This document shows positions 38,301 through 49,200 of a DNA stretch of 64,000 bases, piece by piece. The translations under genes and the position numbers were made by a program. Every line of letters starts with the position of its first letter. The first letter of the stretch is position 1. Under the pieces are notes generated by a model, which saw nothing but the letters and a program-made list of their open reading frames with translations, was not told the origin of the DNA and ran no database searches. Source of the stretch: Semisulcospira habei (lineage: Eukaryota; Mollusca; Gastropoda; Semisulcospiridae); NCBI GenBank assembly GCA_036245525.1, contig BTPG01000002.1:119183293-119247292 (forward strand), read 5' to 3'.

Positions 38301-38829
38301 CCCCGAGCGCCGGCCGAGAGCAATAACCGAGGTTTTACCTTGACATAAAGGCGAACACGGCAAACCAACAAAGTGTGAAGACCACTGCCATCCCTCGGCG
38401 AAGCCCAGCCAGGACAGCCAGAGGAGAACCCAGTCTGCCGCCAACTAGTCCAAGTCCGTGGTCCGTGGCATCAGTTCCCAACGTCGCCACAGGCTCGTCC
38501 GGTGAAGAACAACACGAACACCAACGAGGAATCCGCAGGCAAAGCGTCCCAGCCTAGCACAAGGGCTAGCACCACCGAAGTGGAAAGTTCTGGACAGACG
38601 ACGACCGGTCCACACCATACACGGCCGCAAGCCGCGGTTCGTGAGCACAGCTCACCAATTCACTACAAGGCTCGTCAGGCCTAAGAATCCGCAGAACTGA
38701 CGAGAAAAACCACAGAGCAAGTGTCCCCACACAGCTGCTAGTACTTCCAACTTGGAAGGTCGAAGCCACCAACACTAGTTCGTCCTTAGAAGGAGAGCTA
38801 TCCATGTACACAACCTTCCATTGTCTAGC

Positions 38830-39009
38830 GAAGAAACAGATTGGTAAGCATCCGGTGGGCGCGTGACCGGATGAGATGAAGGGGAGGCTACTCGGGTCAC
38901 GGCCTAGGCTATAGTGCCCCTTATTACCTCCCCTACCAAATACACAACAATTTTTGGCTAAAATTAGTCTAGCTTAGACACTTTCCTAATAGTAATATCA
39001 TCGGTAATG
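38830..39009 (-). repeat. DIRS-1 right inverted terminal repeat
   Basis: Complement of the left repeat; contains TAGTCTAGCTTAGACACTTT and ends in the tip TGTTTTGAGGAAACAAA at 39010-39026. Confidence 0.85.
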
Positions 39010-39054
39010 TGTTTTGAGGAAACAAAAACATGCATGGATACAGTAATTTTTCCC

Positions 39055-39140
39055 ATCTCAACTCTTTCGAGACGTGCAGCATCTGGATTCACAGCGTAAA
39101 GCCGCGAATCCGGATGCGGCAGGTCTCAAAAGAGTTAAAC
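39055..39140. repeat. Palindromic MITE-like hairpin, family I
   Basis: AACTCTTTCGAGACGTGCAG at the left and GGCAGGTCTCAAAAGAGTTA at the right around CGTAAAGCCGCGAATCCGG. Half copies lie near 11340 and 15020. Confidence 0.6.
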
Positions 39141-39348
39141 CCATCCAGTGCCTGTTGACGCAGACTGTTTCTTCTTTAATTCAACACCAAACGACTCTAG
39201 CTGTCCTAGGAATATGAATTCAAAAGTAGTGTCAGCAAGAGGCATGCCCCGTAGATCCTCATAAGCCCCTGCAACTGCGGGGGCTCATGAGGATCTATAC
39301 CTCATGCAGTTGGGTGCTGTTTAAATTTTCTCAGCACTGAACGGGTTC
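39135..39348. mobile_element. Family-B (TTAA-type) MITE variant
   Basis: TTAAACCCATCCAGTGCC at the left and CAGCACTGAACGGGTTC at the right; interior TTAATTCAACACCAAACGAC and the core hairpin with CCCCTGCAACTGCGGGGG centre. Confidence 0.65.
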
Positions 39349-39581
39349 ATTCATTCACACACAATACGGTAGGCTTTGTAAAGTAATTGCCAGGGGTCTT
39401 CAATTTTGTTTTTGTTATATCCAATGTTTGTCATACAAGAATCATCATGACAAAAACTGCTACCGACAAGCAACGCTAATCAGAATTTTGTTATATCCAA
39501 GTTTGTTATAAGCAAAGTTTACTGCACATGCAATGACACAAGTTTGCGAGGCATGTAAAAGGACTGTGCACCAGCTGTTGA

Positions 39582-40110
39582 AGATGGATTGATCATGATA
39601 GATAAATGGTAGATCAAGATTAGCTTAACTGGCACTTTCCCGGCTGCTAAGCTAATCTGGCACGGCCCTTGAACTATCATTGGCAATTCATCCCACGTGG
39701 CAGTGTCTTAAACATGAATGTGCTAACCCCTCAGTGATACTGATCATACCGCTGGGTGGGAAAGATGCATAAAAAAAATCATCTTACACAATGAAGATCA
39801 AAATCTTAACTCACTGCGCTCCAGGCACGAAATACTCACATTTTGGAGTTGTCCTCCGAGGACTGCATTACAATGCAGGAGAGAGATCGAAGCTTTTAGT
39901 CTCAGTATGATACGGGTTAATAAGTTCAGTTATGGATTTAGTTTATGCCCATGTGAAATTTCATTATGGTTGCATGACTGTGATTTGGAGTTCAAGGGTG
40001 GTGCCAGACTAGCTTGGCGCCAATAGGTGCCAAGCTAGTCTGGCACCACCCTTAAATTATCATAGCAGAGCCATATCTTGCTGTGATGTGTCGGAGCTGA
40101 ATGAGTTAAT
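39582..40110. mobile_element. Two family-D related MITE copies
   Basis: Palindrome with AGATTAGCTTAACTGGCAC / AAGCTAATCTGGCACGGCCC (39600-39690), then a diverged TTAA-type copy whose centre is GGTGCCAGACTAGCTTGGCG (39995-40062), ending CTGAATGAGTTAATTAAC. Confidence 0.55.
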
Positions 40111-40184
40111 TAACTCCTTGCCTACTAAGTAACTTTTATGTATTACATATTCTGCCACAGAGTACTTTTGTAATGAGTTCATTT

Positions 40185-40829
40185 CTGGACCCGGTGCACA
40201 TGCCAAGTAATGGCTTGTAACCACACATCCAGCGCTACAGATGGTCAAGCACACTGCAAGTCGAATCTTAGCTGGGCGGATCTCACTACCAATAGTGCTC
40301 TAAGAGAAATAATCTGGACCCGGCGCACATGCCAAGTAATGGCTTGTAACCACACATCCAGCGCTACAGATGGTCAAGCACACTGCAAGTCGAATCTTAG
40401 CTGGGCGGATCTCACTACCAATAGTGCTCTAAGAGAAATAATCTGGACCCGGCGCACATGCCAAGTAATGGCTTGTAACCACACATCCAGCGCTACAGAT
40501 GGTCAAGCACACTGCAAGTCGAATCTTAGCTGGGCGGATCTCACTACCAATAGTGCTCTAAGAGAAATAATCTGGACCTGGCGCACATGCCAAGTAATGG
40601 CTTGTAACCACACATCCAGCGCTACAGATGGTCAAGCACACTGCAAGTCAAATCTTAGCTGGGCGGATCTCACTACCAATAGTGCTCTAAGAGAAATAAT
40701 CTGGACCCGGCGCACATGCCAAGTAATGGCTTGTAACCACACATCCAGCGCTACAGATGGTCAAGCACACTGCAAGGCGAATCTTAGCTGGGCGGATCTC
40801 ACTACCAATAGTGCTCTAAGAGAAATAAT
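40185..40829. repeat. Minisatellite: five 129-bp units
   Basis: TGCCAAGTAATGGCTTGTAA recurs at exactly 129-bp spacing (40201, 40330, 40459, 40588, 40717). Units differ by only a few substitutions. Because 129 is a multiple of three, one frame stays open for 222 codons (40210-40878), repeating MACNHTSSATDGQAHCK. I see no splice signals or homology that would make it a gene. Confidence 0.9.
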
Positions 40830-41237
40830 CTCACGGCGGCTGACATCGACATCCATAGGCAAAGAGCTACAATCTTGAATAACTACATCTCTGTTCAAAT
40901 GTTACCCCCTACCTCCGTATTGTTGGTCAAAGACACCCATCTGCAAAAGAAACATCTTCAAATAATACTGAGACATTTCTAATCTGTGTGACAAATGTCC
41001 CGTCTTCCATCTTTGGTAACCTCTAGTAAACTCTGCCAAAAAATTTACCAGCTATTAGCACTGCCTTTTGACAAGCACACTGATTTGTAAAAACGATAAT
41101 GGTAATGGTACTTCACACAGGTACATGTCAGCCTAGCTTATTGTGGTACCTGCTAGCCATGAAGTCAGAGCGCATTATCTGTGATCGTGTTACAGCTGAG
41201 TTTATATAGACTTGTAAAGAAAAATCACTTGATAAGC

Positions 41238-41675
41238 AAAAGGTCCTTGGACCAACATCAGCCTCAGTGGGCCTGCTGAAGATTGATTGATTGTACACTG
41301 CTTAACGTCTCGACAGCAACAATGCTTTCTCAGGACGTGCCTGCACTGCTTGTGAAAAATAAAAAATAAACAGAATATTGCATGTATGTCACCAGCCGGT
41401 CCAATACGTTAAAAAAACCTATGACATGGGGCCTAAATAAAGCTATGACCATTTAGCAACACACATCCAATATCAAGAGCTACAGGCAGCGCAGACAGTA
41501 GGGAGAGTTTAAAATAGGAAAATACAGGTGAATGGGCCAAGGGTAGACAGAAAAACATGCCCCAGAATAGAGAGGAAAACCCACCCTGTGGGGCTGACCA
41601 GTGTGACCCTGGGGGCCTGCTGAAGAACTATGCAAAAGGTCATTGGGCCTATATCAGCGTTAGTGGGCCCAGTAT
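41238..41675. repeat. Family-H palindrome halves with intervening retroposon-like sequence
   Basis: AAAAGGTCCTTGGACCAACA at 41237 and AAAAGGTCATTGGGCCTATA at 41634 are two related half-palindromes; between them GATTGATTGTACACTGCTTA begins a retroposon-like segment. Tentative. Confidence 0.35.
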
Positions 41676-41839
41676 GATACAGTATCTTCTTTAATTCAAC
41701 ACCAAAAGACCCTACCAGTCCCTGGAATATCAATTCAAAGTAGTGTCAGGAAGAGGCATAGATCCTGCCGGGGTTCATGAGGATCTAAATCTTTAGCAGT
41801 TGGGTGGTGTTTAAATTTTCTCGGCACTGAATGGGTTAA
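41672..41839. mobile_element. Family-B (TTAA-type) MITE variant, partly deleted
   Basis: TTAATTCAACACCAAAAGAC interior as in 39135; shortened core (GAGGCATAGATCCTGCC); right end GGCACTGAATGGGTTAA. Confidence 0.6.
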
Positions 41840-42130
41840 AGCATTCACACACATTACGGTAGACTTTGTAAAGTAAATGCCAGCTAAGGGAGAAATTGGC
41901 CTGAAGACCTTTTGTCCACTGGTCATCCCCGTGGAAGCCTGAGACCTATGTGCACTACATCCGATACTGCAGCATAATGGAGCGCATAATACTGGTTCTG
42001 ACCTTTACAAATGTTTGGTTGTGAAGGTTTTTACAAATAACATATGCATACACATACATTTCCACTGGTCCAAGTTATATCCTACTCAAAACAGTGTATT
42101 CTCATTTCAGAGAAAAACACACCAATATTA

Positions 42131-43645
42131 ACTCATTCAGCCCGACGACCGTATTTCCCAAATTTTGGAGGAGTCATCTAATGACTATGCACCAGTTGCA
42201 GGAGATTACTTACTTACTTGCGCCTGTCACCCCTACCCGGGTATAGGCCGTCGACGAGAGACCTCCAGCAACTCCTGTCCTGTGCTTCTCCTTCGATTCT
42301 ACTCCAGGTGGTTCCCAGTCTCTTGATGTCTGCTTGGAGGTCTCGACGCCAGGAGTTTCTCGGCCTACCTCTTTTCCTCTTTCCCTGGGGGTTCCATGAC
42401 AATGCCTGCCTAGTGATACTGGAAGCTGGCTTTCTCAGACTGTGACCGATCCATCCCCATCTTCTTCGCCCAATTTCATTCTCTGCTGTTATCTGCTCTG
42501 TTCTCTCCCAGAGTCTGACGTTGCTGATCTTCTCTGGCCAGTGGATTTTCAAAATTCTTCTAAGGCAACTGTTCATGAAGGTCTGTACTCTGTTGACTGT
42601 GGTTTTTGTCAATCTCCAAATCTCTGCTCCATATAGGAGAACTGCTTTTACATTGCTGTCAGTACCAGGAAAGGTCTTCAACAGGATCATCCTGGACAGA
42701 ATGAAGAGCTCCGTTCACCCCCAGCTGAGAGACCAGCAAGCAGGATTTAGGAAGAACCGATCATGTACAGACCAGATCGCCACTCTCCGCATCATCGTGG
42801 AACAGTCTCTGGAGTGGAGCTCCCCGCTGTACGTCAACTTTGTGGATTATGAGAAAGCATTTGACAGTGTGGACCGAGAGACTCTGTGGAAACTCCTACG
42901 ATACTACGGTGTACCCACAAAGCTCGTCCGCCTGATCAAGAGCAGCTACGATGGCATGACATGTCGCGTGATCCACGAAGGGCAGTTCACCAGGGAGCTC
43001 CAGGTCAGAACTCGTGTCAGGCAGGGGTGTCTGCTGTCTCCGTTCCTCTTCCTACTGGCCATAGACTGGGTCATGAAGATGACCACAGAGCACAGACGAA
43101 GTGGAATACAGTGGACACTGTGGACACAGCTTGATAACCTCGATTTTGCAGACGACTTGGCATTACTGTCCCACACTCATCAACAAATGCAGGACAAGAC
43201 CACGAGGCTTGCTGACACCTCGTCCCAAGTGGGCCTCACCATTCACAAACAGAAAACAAAGACAATGAGGCTAAACGCAACCAGGGAAGAACCAGTCTTG
43301 CTTGCTGGCACCCCGTTGGGAGGAGGTGGAGTCCTTCACCTATCTCGGGAGCATCATAGACAAAAAAGGCGGCACTGATGCAGATGTCAGAGCACGAATC
43401 GGTAAAGCCAGAGCAGCCTTTCTCCAGTTGAAAAAAGTGTGGAGTTCCAGAGAGCTGTCACAACACACCAAAGTCCGGATTTTCAACTCCAATGTAAAAG
43501 CAGTTGCAGGAGATGCATCAACCATAATTCAACGGCAGTGCCAGATTAGCTCGGCACCAACAGGCGCCAAGCTAATCTGGCACTGTCCTTGAATTATCAT
43601 GGTCGACCCATCTCCTGCTGTAGTGCATCAGGGCTGAATGGGTTA
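42131..43645. mobile_element. Family-D (TTAA-type) MITE split by a LINE
   Basis: Left part 42131-42206 (TTAACTCATTCAGCCCGACG, CCCAAATTTTGGAGGAGTCA); right part 43501-43645 with the palindrome AGATTAGCTCGGCACC and end GGGCTGAATGGGTTAA. An undisrupted relative lies at 43985-44187. Confidence 0.75.
42207..43500 (-). mobile_element. LINE with inverted 5' part (twin-priming structure)
   Basis: Flanked by CAGTTGCAGGAGAT (42193-42206 and 43501-43514), a 14-bp target duplication. The 3' segment (about 42655-42207) reads on the minus strand: LLYGAEIWRLTKTTVNRVQT and KRKRGRPRNSWRRDLQADIK, ending in an (AAGT)n tail. The RT segment (about 42653-43500) reads on the plus strand: QAGFRKNRSCTDQIATLR, YVNFVDYEKAFDSVDRE, VRQGCLLSPFLFLL and the catalytic LDFADDLALLSHT. 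Both halves share the segment SNVKAV, so they adjoin in the intact element. A frameshift near 43312 breaks the RT. Clade RTE-like (short tandem tail), moderate certainty. Confidence 0.88.
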
Positions 43646-43984
43646 ATGATATTATACATAGCCATAAATGTATTTATCACATCTGAACATAGCCAACCTA
43701 TCTTTGCACACCCATGACAGAGATGAAGAGTGTGTTTCTATAATCGTTCACTGAAGACATACCACACTGTTCATACATGAATATGTTCACAAAGATTATC
43801 AAGGAATACTTACGCAAAGATTATCTCAGATACATCACCTTCTGTTTTGCACAATCCCAAGTAAGAACACAGGGTGAAATATCTTTCTGGAAAATCTCCA
43901 GCCACCTCTATATCTTTCTCTTCCACTGCACAAGATGGCTTATTAGATTAGCTAGAAGATACGTAACAAGCTAATCATGTGCTT

Positions 43985-44187
43985 AACCCATTTAACCCCA
44001 TGGACTCCGTTTCCAAATTTTGGAGGCGTCACCTAACAACTATGTGCTAGTTGCCGGAGCTGGACTGACCATGATAATCAAGGGTAGTGCCAGATAAGCT
44101 TGGTGCCATCAAGCTAATCTGGCACTACCCTAGAATTATCAGAGTGGATCCAGCTCCTGTGGCTGTGTCAGGACTAAATGGGTTAAT
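43985..44187. mobile_element. Family-D (TTAA-type) MITE, complete
   Basis: TTAACCCATTTAACCCCATG at the left and GACTAAATGGGTTAA at the right; central palindrome GTGCCAGATAAGCTTGGTGC. CCC/GGG ends plus TTAA suggest piggyBac-type mobilisation. Confidence 0.75.
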
Positions 44188-45060
44188 CTGCCACTTTCTG
44201 ATACGAATGTTTTGTAAGGCATATACAGTAAACTTCAGATATACAGTCAAACATGTGTATCTCACCAAAGAAAAGTAAGTACAGTATTGTGTACTTGTTT
44301 GTATGCATATCTATTTTGAAAAAGTTTTTGCACCCAAAAATTTCATTAACTGTGTTATAATTGTCTTTTCTAAGCATTTCTTTCTTCGTTGGGACCTTCT
44401 GAGCACCCAAGGACTATCAAGAAGTGGTCGCCTCAGGCAGGTGGTTTCCTTACACAGGGTCATCTAAGTAACAGAAATAGGACCATGGGACCAAAACTGA
44501 GGGTATTGCTTAAAGGGTCGGGTCTGAACGGTTTATCTTCCGTTTAGCCACAGAGCAAGCAGTACTATGCTTTCCTGCTAAAGGCTAGGATTCATATTAC
44601 TCATTGGGACTACGCACGTGTTTATATATGCCAGCCGACAGCTTAAACAGGTGTTGGCCTTGTTTTTCTATATCAAAATGCCATGGCACCCAAATTTGAT
44701 TTTTGTTACATCCAAATTTTAGAGTTGTGATGTTTGGAAAGTTGTTATATCCAAATTTTCTTATATCTGACCTTGTTTATGTAAAGTTTACAGTATGTGT
44801 ATTCAAGTCGTATATCTGACCTTGTTTATGTAAAGTTTACAGTATGTGTATTCAAGTCGTATATCTGACCTTTGTTTATGTAAAGTTTACAGTATGTGTA
44901 TTCAAGTCGTATGATCGAAAATTACAGACCTGAACATATATGTTGTTATCTATTTGACCTGGCAGTGAGAAGGGCATTCCACTTTACAACTGCAGATTTG
45001 TGGAGAAAAGATTCATGTGGTCTGATTTTCCTTGATGACCGCCTCTTTACCACAGCTAAT
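44188..45060. other. Intergenic sequence; includes 3 x 49-bp tandem repeat
   Basis: No gene seen. At 44762-44909 a 49-50-bp unit (TATATCTGACCTTGTTTATG...) occurs three times almost perfectly. Nearby TATATCCAAATTTT segments resemble 39399-39530. Confidence 0.6.
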
Positions 45061-45334
45061 CTCAACCCCCTTGTGCATGCTACCAAATAATGGGTAGACC
45101 ATCGAAAACCGATGATGTCATCATTGTGCATGACTTCTGTTTGTGGGTGCGGGTGTGGCTGGCCAAGCCAATCCTGGAGCCACACCTGCGAGGGCAATGG
45201 GGGCACTGGAAAGTAGCTATGGGGAGAGTCGACGCTGTCTTTCTGCGAGCTCTGGCACTGGTGATCCGTTCGCGCCGATTGTGTTCAAAGAGCGTGCAGG
45301 CTTTCCTGGTGGCGGCTCGCCAGCCATATCTGTC

Positions 45335-45815
45335 TTATGCTTGTGCTTCAAGTTCCTTTACCGGTAAGACACAGTACTTGAGGCTGTCTTTTATGCAGTC
45401 TTTGAAGCGTTTCTTTGGCCGTCCTTGCTTCCTGTGGCCTTTTGAGAGTGCACCATACAGGAGTTGGCGTGGCATGCGAGAATCATCCATGCGTATGACA
45501 TGACCTGTCCAGCGAAGTTGTGTCTTTAAGGTCAAGGCTTCAACACTCACTAAGCCAGCATTATCCAGGACTTCCAGGTTTGTCACCTTGTCTTGCCATT
45601 TGATGCCCATGAGTGAGCACAGGGATCTCATGTGGAAACTTTCAAGCTGTTTGAGGTGCTTTCTGTACAGCGTCCATGACTCACAGCCGTAGAGGAGGTT
45701 GGGGAGGACTACTGCCTTGTAGACTTTGATCTTGGTGGAAAGCTTGACGTTGTTGTTATTCAACACACGAGTGCGCAGACGACCCCGGGCTTGGCTGGCT
45801 GTAAACAGTACTGGT
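45335..45815 (-). pseudogene. LINE fragment, RT thumb to C-terminus
   Basis: Minus-strand frame with KVYKAVVLPNLLYGCESWTL, LRWTGHVIRMDDSRMPRQLL and GHRKQGRPKKRFKDCIKDSL, homologous to the C-terminal part of copy 1 but clearly diverged. Only the 3' third of the RT is present. Confidence 0.8.
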
Positions 45816-45839
45816 GACCGCATGCACAAGGGGGTTAAG

Positions 45840-45935
45840 CATAATAACCCTATGAATGTCGGTAGTACTTTTTGTCAAGTGATTCCTGCAGGAATCACCT
45901 CGACAAAAAGTGCTACTGACAGGCAAAGGATACCC
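45840..45935. mobile_element. Family-G palindromic MITE
   Basis: CGGTAGTACTTTTTGTCAAG at the left and CTCGACAAAAAGTGCTACTG at the right around ATTCCTGCAGGAAT. It is bracketed by two direct repeats of GCATGCACAAGGGGG (near 45821 and 45978). Confidence 0.65.
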
Positions 45936-46022
45936 CCAAGTGTATGCAACCGCTGGTATTGTCAACAGTACCAGTGGCTGCATGCACAAGGGGGCTGAAC
46001 ATCAGTCTAGTTTCTGACACTG

Positions 46023-46205
46023 TTAGCTCTTTATGGCAATAAGGATGATAATGAGAATGACTATGACAAGTGCTAGGATCATGATGAATAACATCTTCCG
46101 GTTTTTCTTCTGGTACTTCTCAGCTTTTTGTAACTGCTGCAAGCCCTTCTCCACTTGAACTGTTGCATGCTCTATATTGTAGTCAATTCGATCTAGGATG
46201 GTGCC
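46023..46205 (-). CDS. STX16: STX16 exon 7, end of SNARE motif and tail anchor
   Basis: Acceptor CCGCAG|GGCACC; stop TAA at 46023-46025. The product completes the SNARE helix ([14 protein letters not shown]), then KKNRKM and a membrane segment rich in Ile/Leu/Val, ending AIKS. Confidence 0.95.
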   Translation of the reverse strand, partial: GTILDRIDYNIEHATVQVEKGLQQLQKAEKYQKKNRKMLFIMILALVIVILIIILIAIKS

Positions 46206-49200
46206 CTGCGGAAGAAAAAGAAAGCAATGTCAAAATAGTGATTTGAAAGAAAGGAGAACAGAGGCAAACTGAATCAGTAGTGTTGACACATTGCTCTTCA
46301 AATTTAGTAAAATATTCTGTAAATATGAAGCATATTTTCTTAACCCCTTGACTACTACTGACGATAACGCTTGGCGGGAAAGACGTGACTACACATTTTT
46401 TCAAACAAGCAGCAACATCAATAGCAGTCAAGGAATTAAGTATTTGGTTGTTTCCTTGTCCACATATGCAAAGCAAAAATAAATCAGCATCTTCACTTTT
46501 TCATTTTGAGAATAAGTAAGCACTTATACTACTAAACTCTTCCCTGCCAGAGGCATTTGTGGTTTCTGAAATCTTTGTTCATTCAACAACCAAAAGCCAC
46601 AACCGTCCAAGGAAAAAGGATACAAGCTAAACTCTGCAAGAGGCATAGACACTCATGAGCCCCCAGAGTCATGGGGGCTCATGAGGATCTATGTCTCTTG
46701 CAGTTGGATCGCATTTTCCTTTTCTCTGCAGTATAGGGTTAACTAGATCAGTTGTTTATGAAACCTGGTTCTCCAAATACTGTTTATGGTACAGGCATAA
46801 ATGAGGGTGTAGAGACTAGCTCAGTAGCTATGGTAATGAGGTGATCATCTAGGAAAATTCTTGAGAAAAATATTTGACAAGCTATCTTTTTCAAAAGTCA
46901 AGCAACAGAAATTGACTTCTATATAAGGGGTGTAATCCAAAAGCTGTGTTAGGGCTGAGAATATACTCAATTAACTCCCTTCAACATCAAATATTTTGGG
47001 GCTTGCTCACAAAAAAGGACAATGATGCTGTCCTAACTGTAAGTATGTTCGATATAAGCGCTGGTCTGGGATTCTGAACTTTAAAGTTCTGAGCCACAAG
47101 GTCCAAATCACAGTCATGCAACCATAATGAAATTTCACATGGGCATAAACTGGATCCATAAATGAACTTATTAACCCATATCATACTGAGACTAAAAGCT
47201 TCAAATTTGTACACTGCCATTTGCAAGCTACATTATAGTACTTACAGATGAAGATTTAGACCAATGGCTTTAGTTCAAGGGTGGTGCCAGAATAGCTTGG
47301 CACCTAGAGGCGACAAGCTATTCTGGCACTACCCTTGACCTATTTTAGTCAAAATTATTTCACACACTGGTGTATTCCGAATGATTAGGGTTAAATAGTT
47401 TTTAAAATCCAAGTTGAAAACGTTCACTATTCTTCTATTGTAACAGGAAAGCTGACCTGGTCTACAATCATTGACGCAACGTCTTTGAAGATGTCATTCA
47501 GGTCCTGTATAGACCTGACAATTTTGGCAATCTCTTGTTCTCGATGCTGCATCACTGTCGAGTTTTCCTCCACCATTTGCATCTGGGCAGAAGTGAACCC
47601 CTGGAGGAAAAACAGCAGAGGTGAAACTATTGAAATGACTGAAAATGGTTGTGATGAAGCTCTATGCTCGTGCATAGTGCTCATACATTAGGGTTAGTAC
47701 GGTACAGTTTTTGTTAACGGTTTGTTTGTGCCGATAGTCCGTGGGGCCTGCTGTCCACGTGGAATCTGTAAGACATGGTTAGCACGGAGTTTTGGTGAGT
47801 TCTGTTTAGTGAGTTCTAGGCAAAAGCTGTGTCTGTCAGAGCAGTAATATATTAGTGCGGGGCTTGACTGTCATTCTGGACAGACGTTATGCGAGATACC
47901 TTAGCCCGCATTCCAAGACTCTGAAGCCTAGATTTCAGGTATGTTACTATATATGTAGTATTGATAGTTGCTTAGTTAAAGACAGTATGCGTTGCTAAGA
48001 GTAATTTGCTTATATAGTGTTGACCGGTTTGGTTTAGTTATGTTGGTTTAGAATTCAGTGAAGTAACCGGTGTTTTTGTATACAGTTGTTTACCGAGATA
48101 GATAACTAAAGGAATGTGAGGTGTGTATGTCTAAGCCGCTATGAAGATAGCACGTGGTTGGTTAAGCATAGTCTTTTCCAGTGTATAGAGTAGTGTATAG
48201 CAAGAGTGTTAGGCTGTAGTCTGTTTCAAGATAGTGACAGAGATATGGGGGTGTTACGGAAGTAGACAGTTTATGAAGCACGGGTGTGTGTGTGAATGAA
48301 CGTGTGAGTTATTTGTATCGGCCAGGTTACGTTACGTTTCTCATTTATCCAATATGTTGTGTGTTTAGCAAGTGTTACGTTGGGACTTTTGTTGTCATAT
48401 TCAGAGTGCTTGTAAAGAGGGAGCGACGGATGCAGAGATGTCGAGTCACCAGACCTAACGTGAGGTCATCACCCCTCCAGCTCTTCACTCAGAGTGAGTC
48501 TGACCGGGACCGAGACACCCGAGTCAAAGCGAGAACTGCGCTACAGTACGAGTACGAGGACGTCCGTGCCAAAGAGACAGGACGGCAGGAAGAAGCGTAC
48601 AACGAAGGACTTTCACGCCTAGACGTGAGAAGGACCAACGTAAACAGGCAATAACATCAAACAGGTTGGAGACAGTGTGAAACTAAAGCCTAGCCTGGCC
48701 GAGATAGTGTGTGATGTGTATGTGATGTGGATGCTGGGTGTGGGGAAAGGAGTGATGTATATAGCTTGATAGTTGTGAGCGTTTTTTTGTATATTTATCT
48801 TGTATAAAAGTCACTTTAGAAAGGGAGCCCGTGTGTTGTGTTTTACCGCATGAATGCGCCCGTCTGAGTCAGTGTATGCGTCTGTTGCGTGAGAGTCTGT
48901 GCGTACGACTGTGGGCAAGTCTGCGTGCGTTACAATGGTCCACAAACTAACTTTTCCCCCATAACCCACAGCCAGCAAGAGACAAATTCTTGTGAATTCT
49001 TTTTCATGAGAACTCATGCCTCTTGCAGATGGAACAGGCTGGCTGAATGACTGTGTACTGTCTGAACCAAAAATCTGAAATTCAGCTTCAAGGGATTTTT
49101 AAAAAGCGGAATCAGTCTCCAGGACTGAAGACTGTCACCAATTATTATGAATGATGTCAATTTGCCTGTTGAAAAAATATCAGTGAAACGCACTGTCAAT

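Larger units (their letters stand above)
32497..39026 (-). mobile_element. DIRS-type retrotransposon 1, about 6.5 kb, decayed
   Basis: Known of the group: DIRS elements carry Gag-like, RT/RNase H and tyrosine recombinase (YR) genes, inverted terminal repeats and an internal complementary region (ICR), and integrate as circles without target duplication. Seen: inverted ends (32537-32716 with 38830-39009), an ICR (32755-32851), YR, RNase H and RT remnants and a Gag-like region in that order on the minus strand. Both outer ends abut A-runs, and no target duplication is visible. Every coding region is split by frameshifts, so this copy is inactive. It lies in the intergenic region. Confidence 0.88.

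Noticed and set aside
32497..39026. Ordinary DNA transposon with terminal inverted repeats
   Set aside because: RT/RNase H and YR motifs plus the internal complementary region identify DIRS-type retrotransposons.
40185..40829. CRISPR-like array
   Set aside because: The whole 129-bp unit is repeated without unique spacers; it is a eukaryotic minisatellite.
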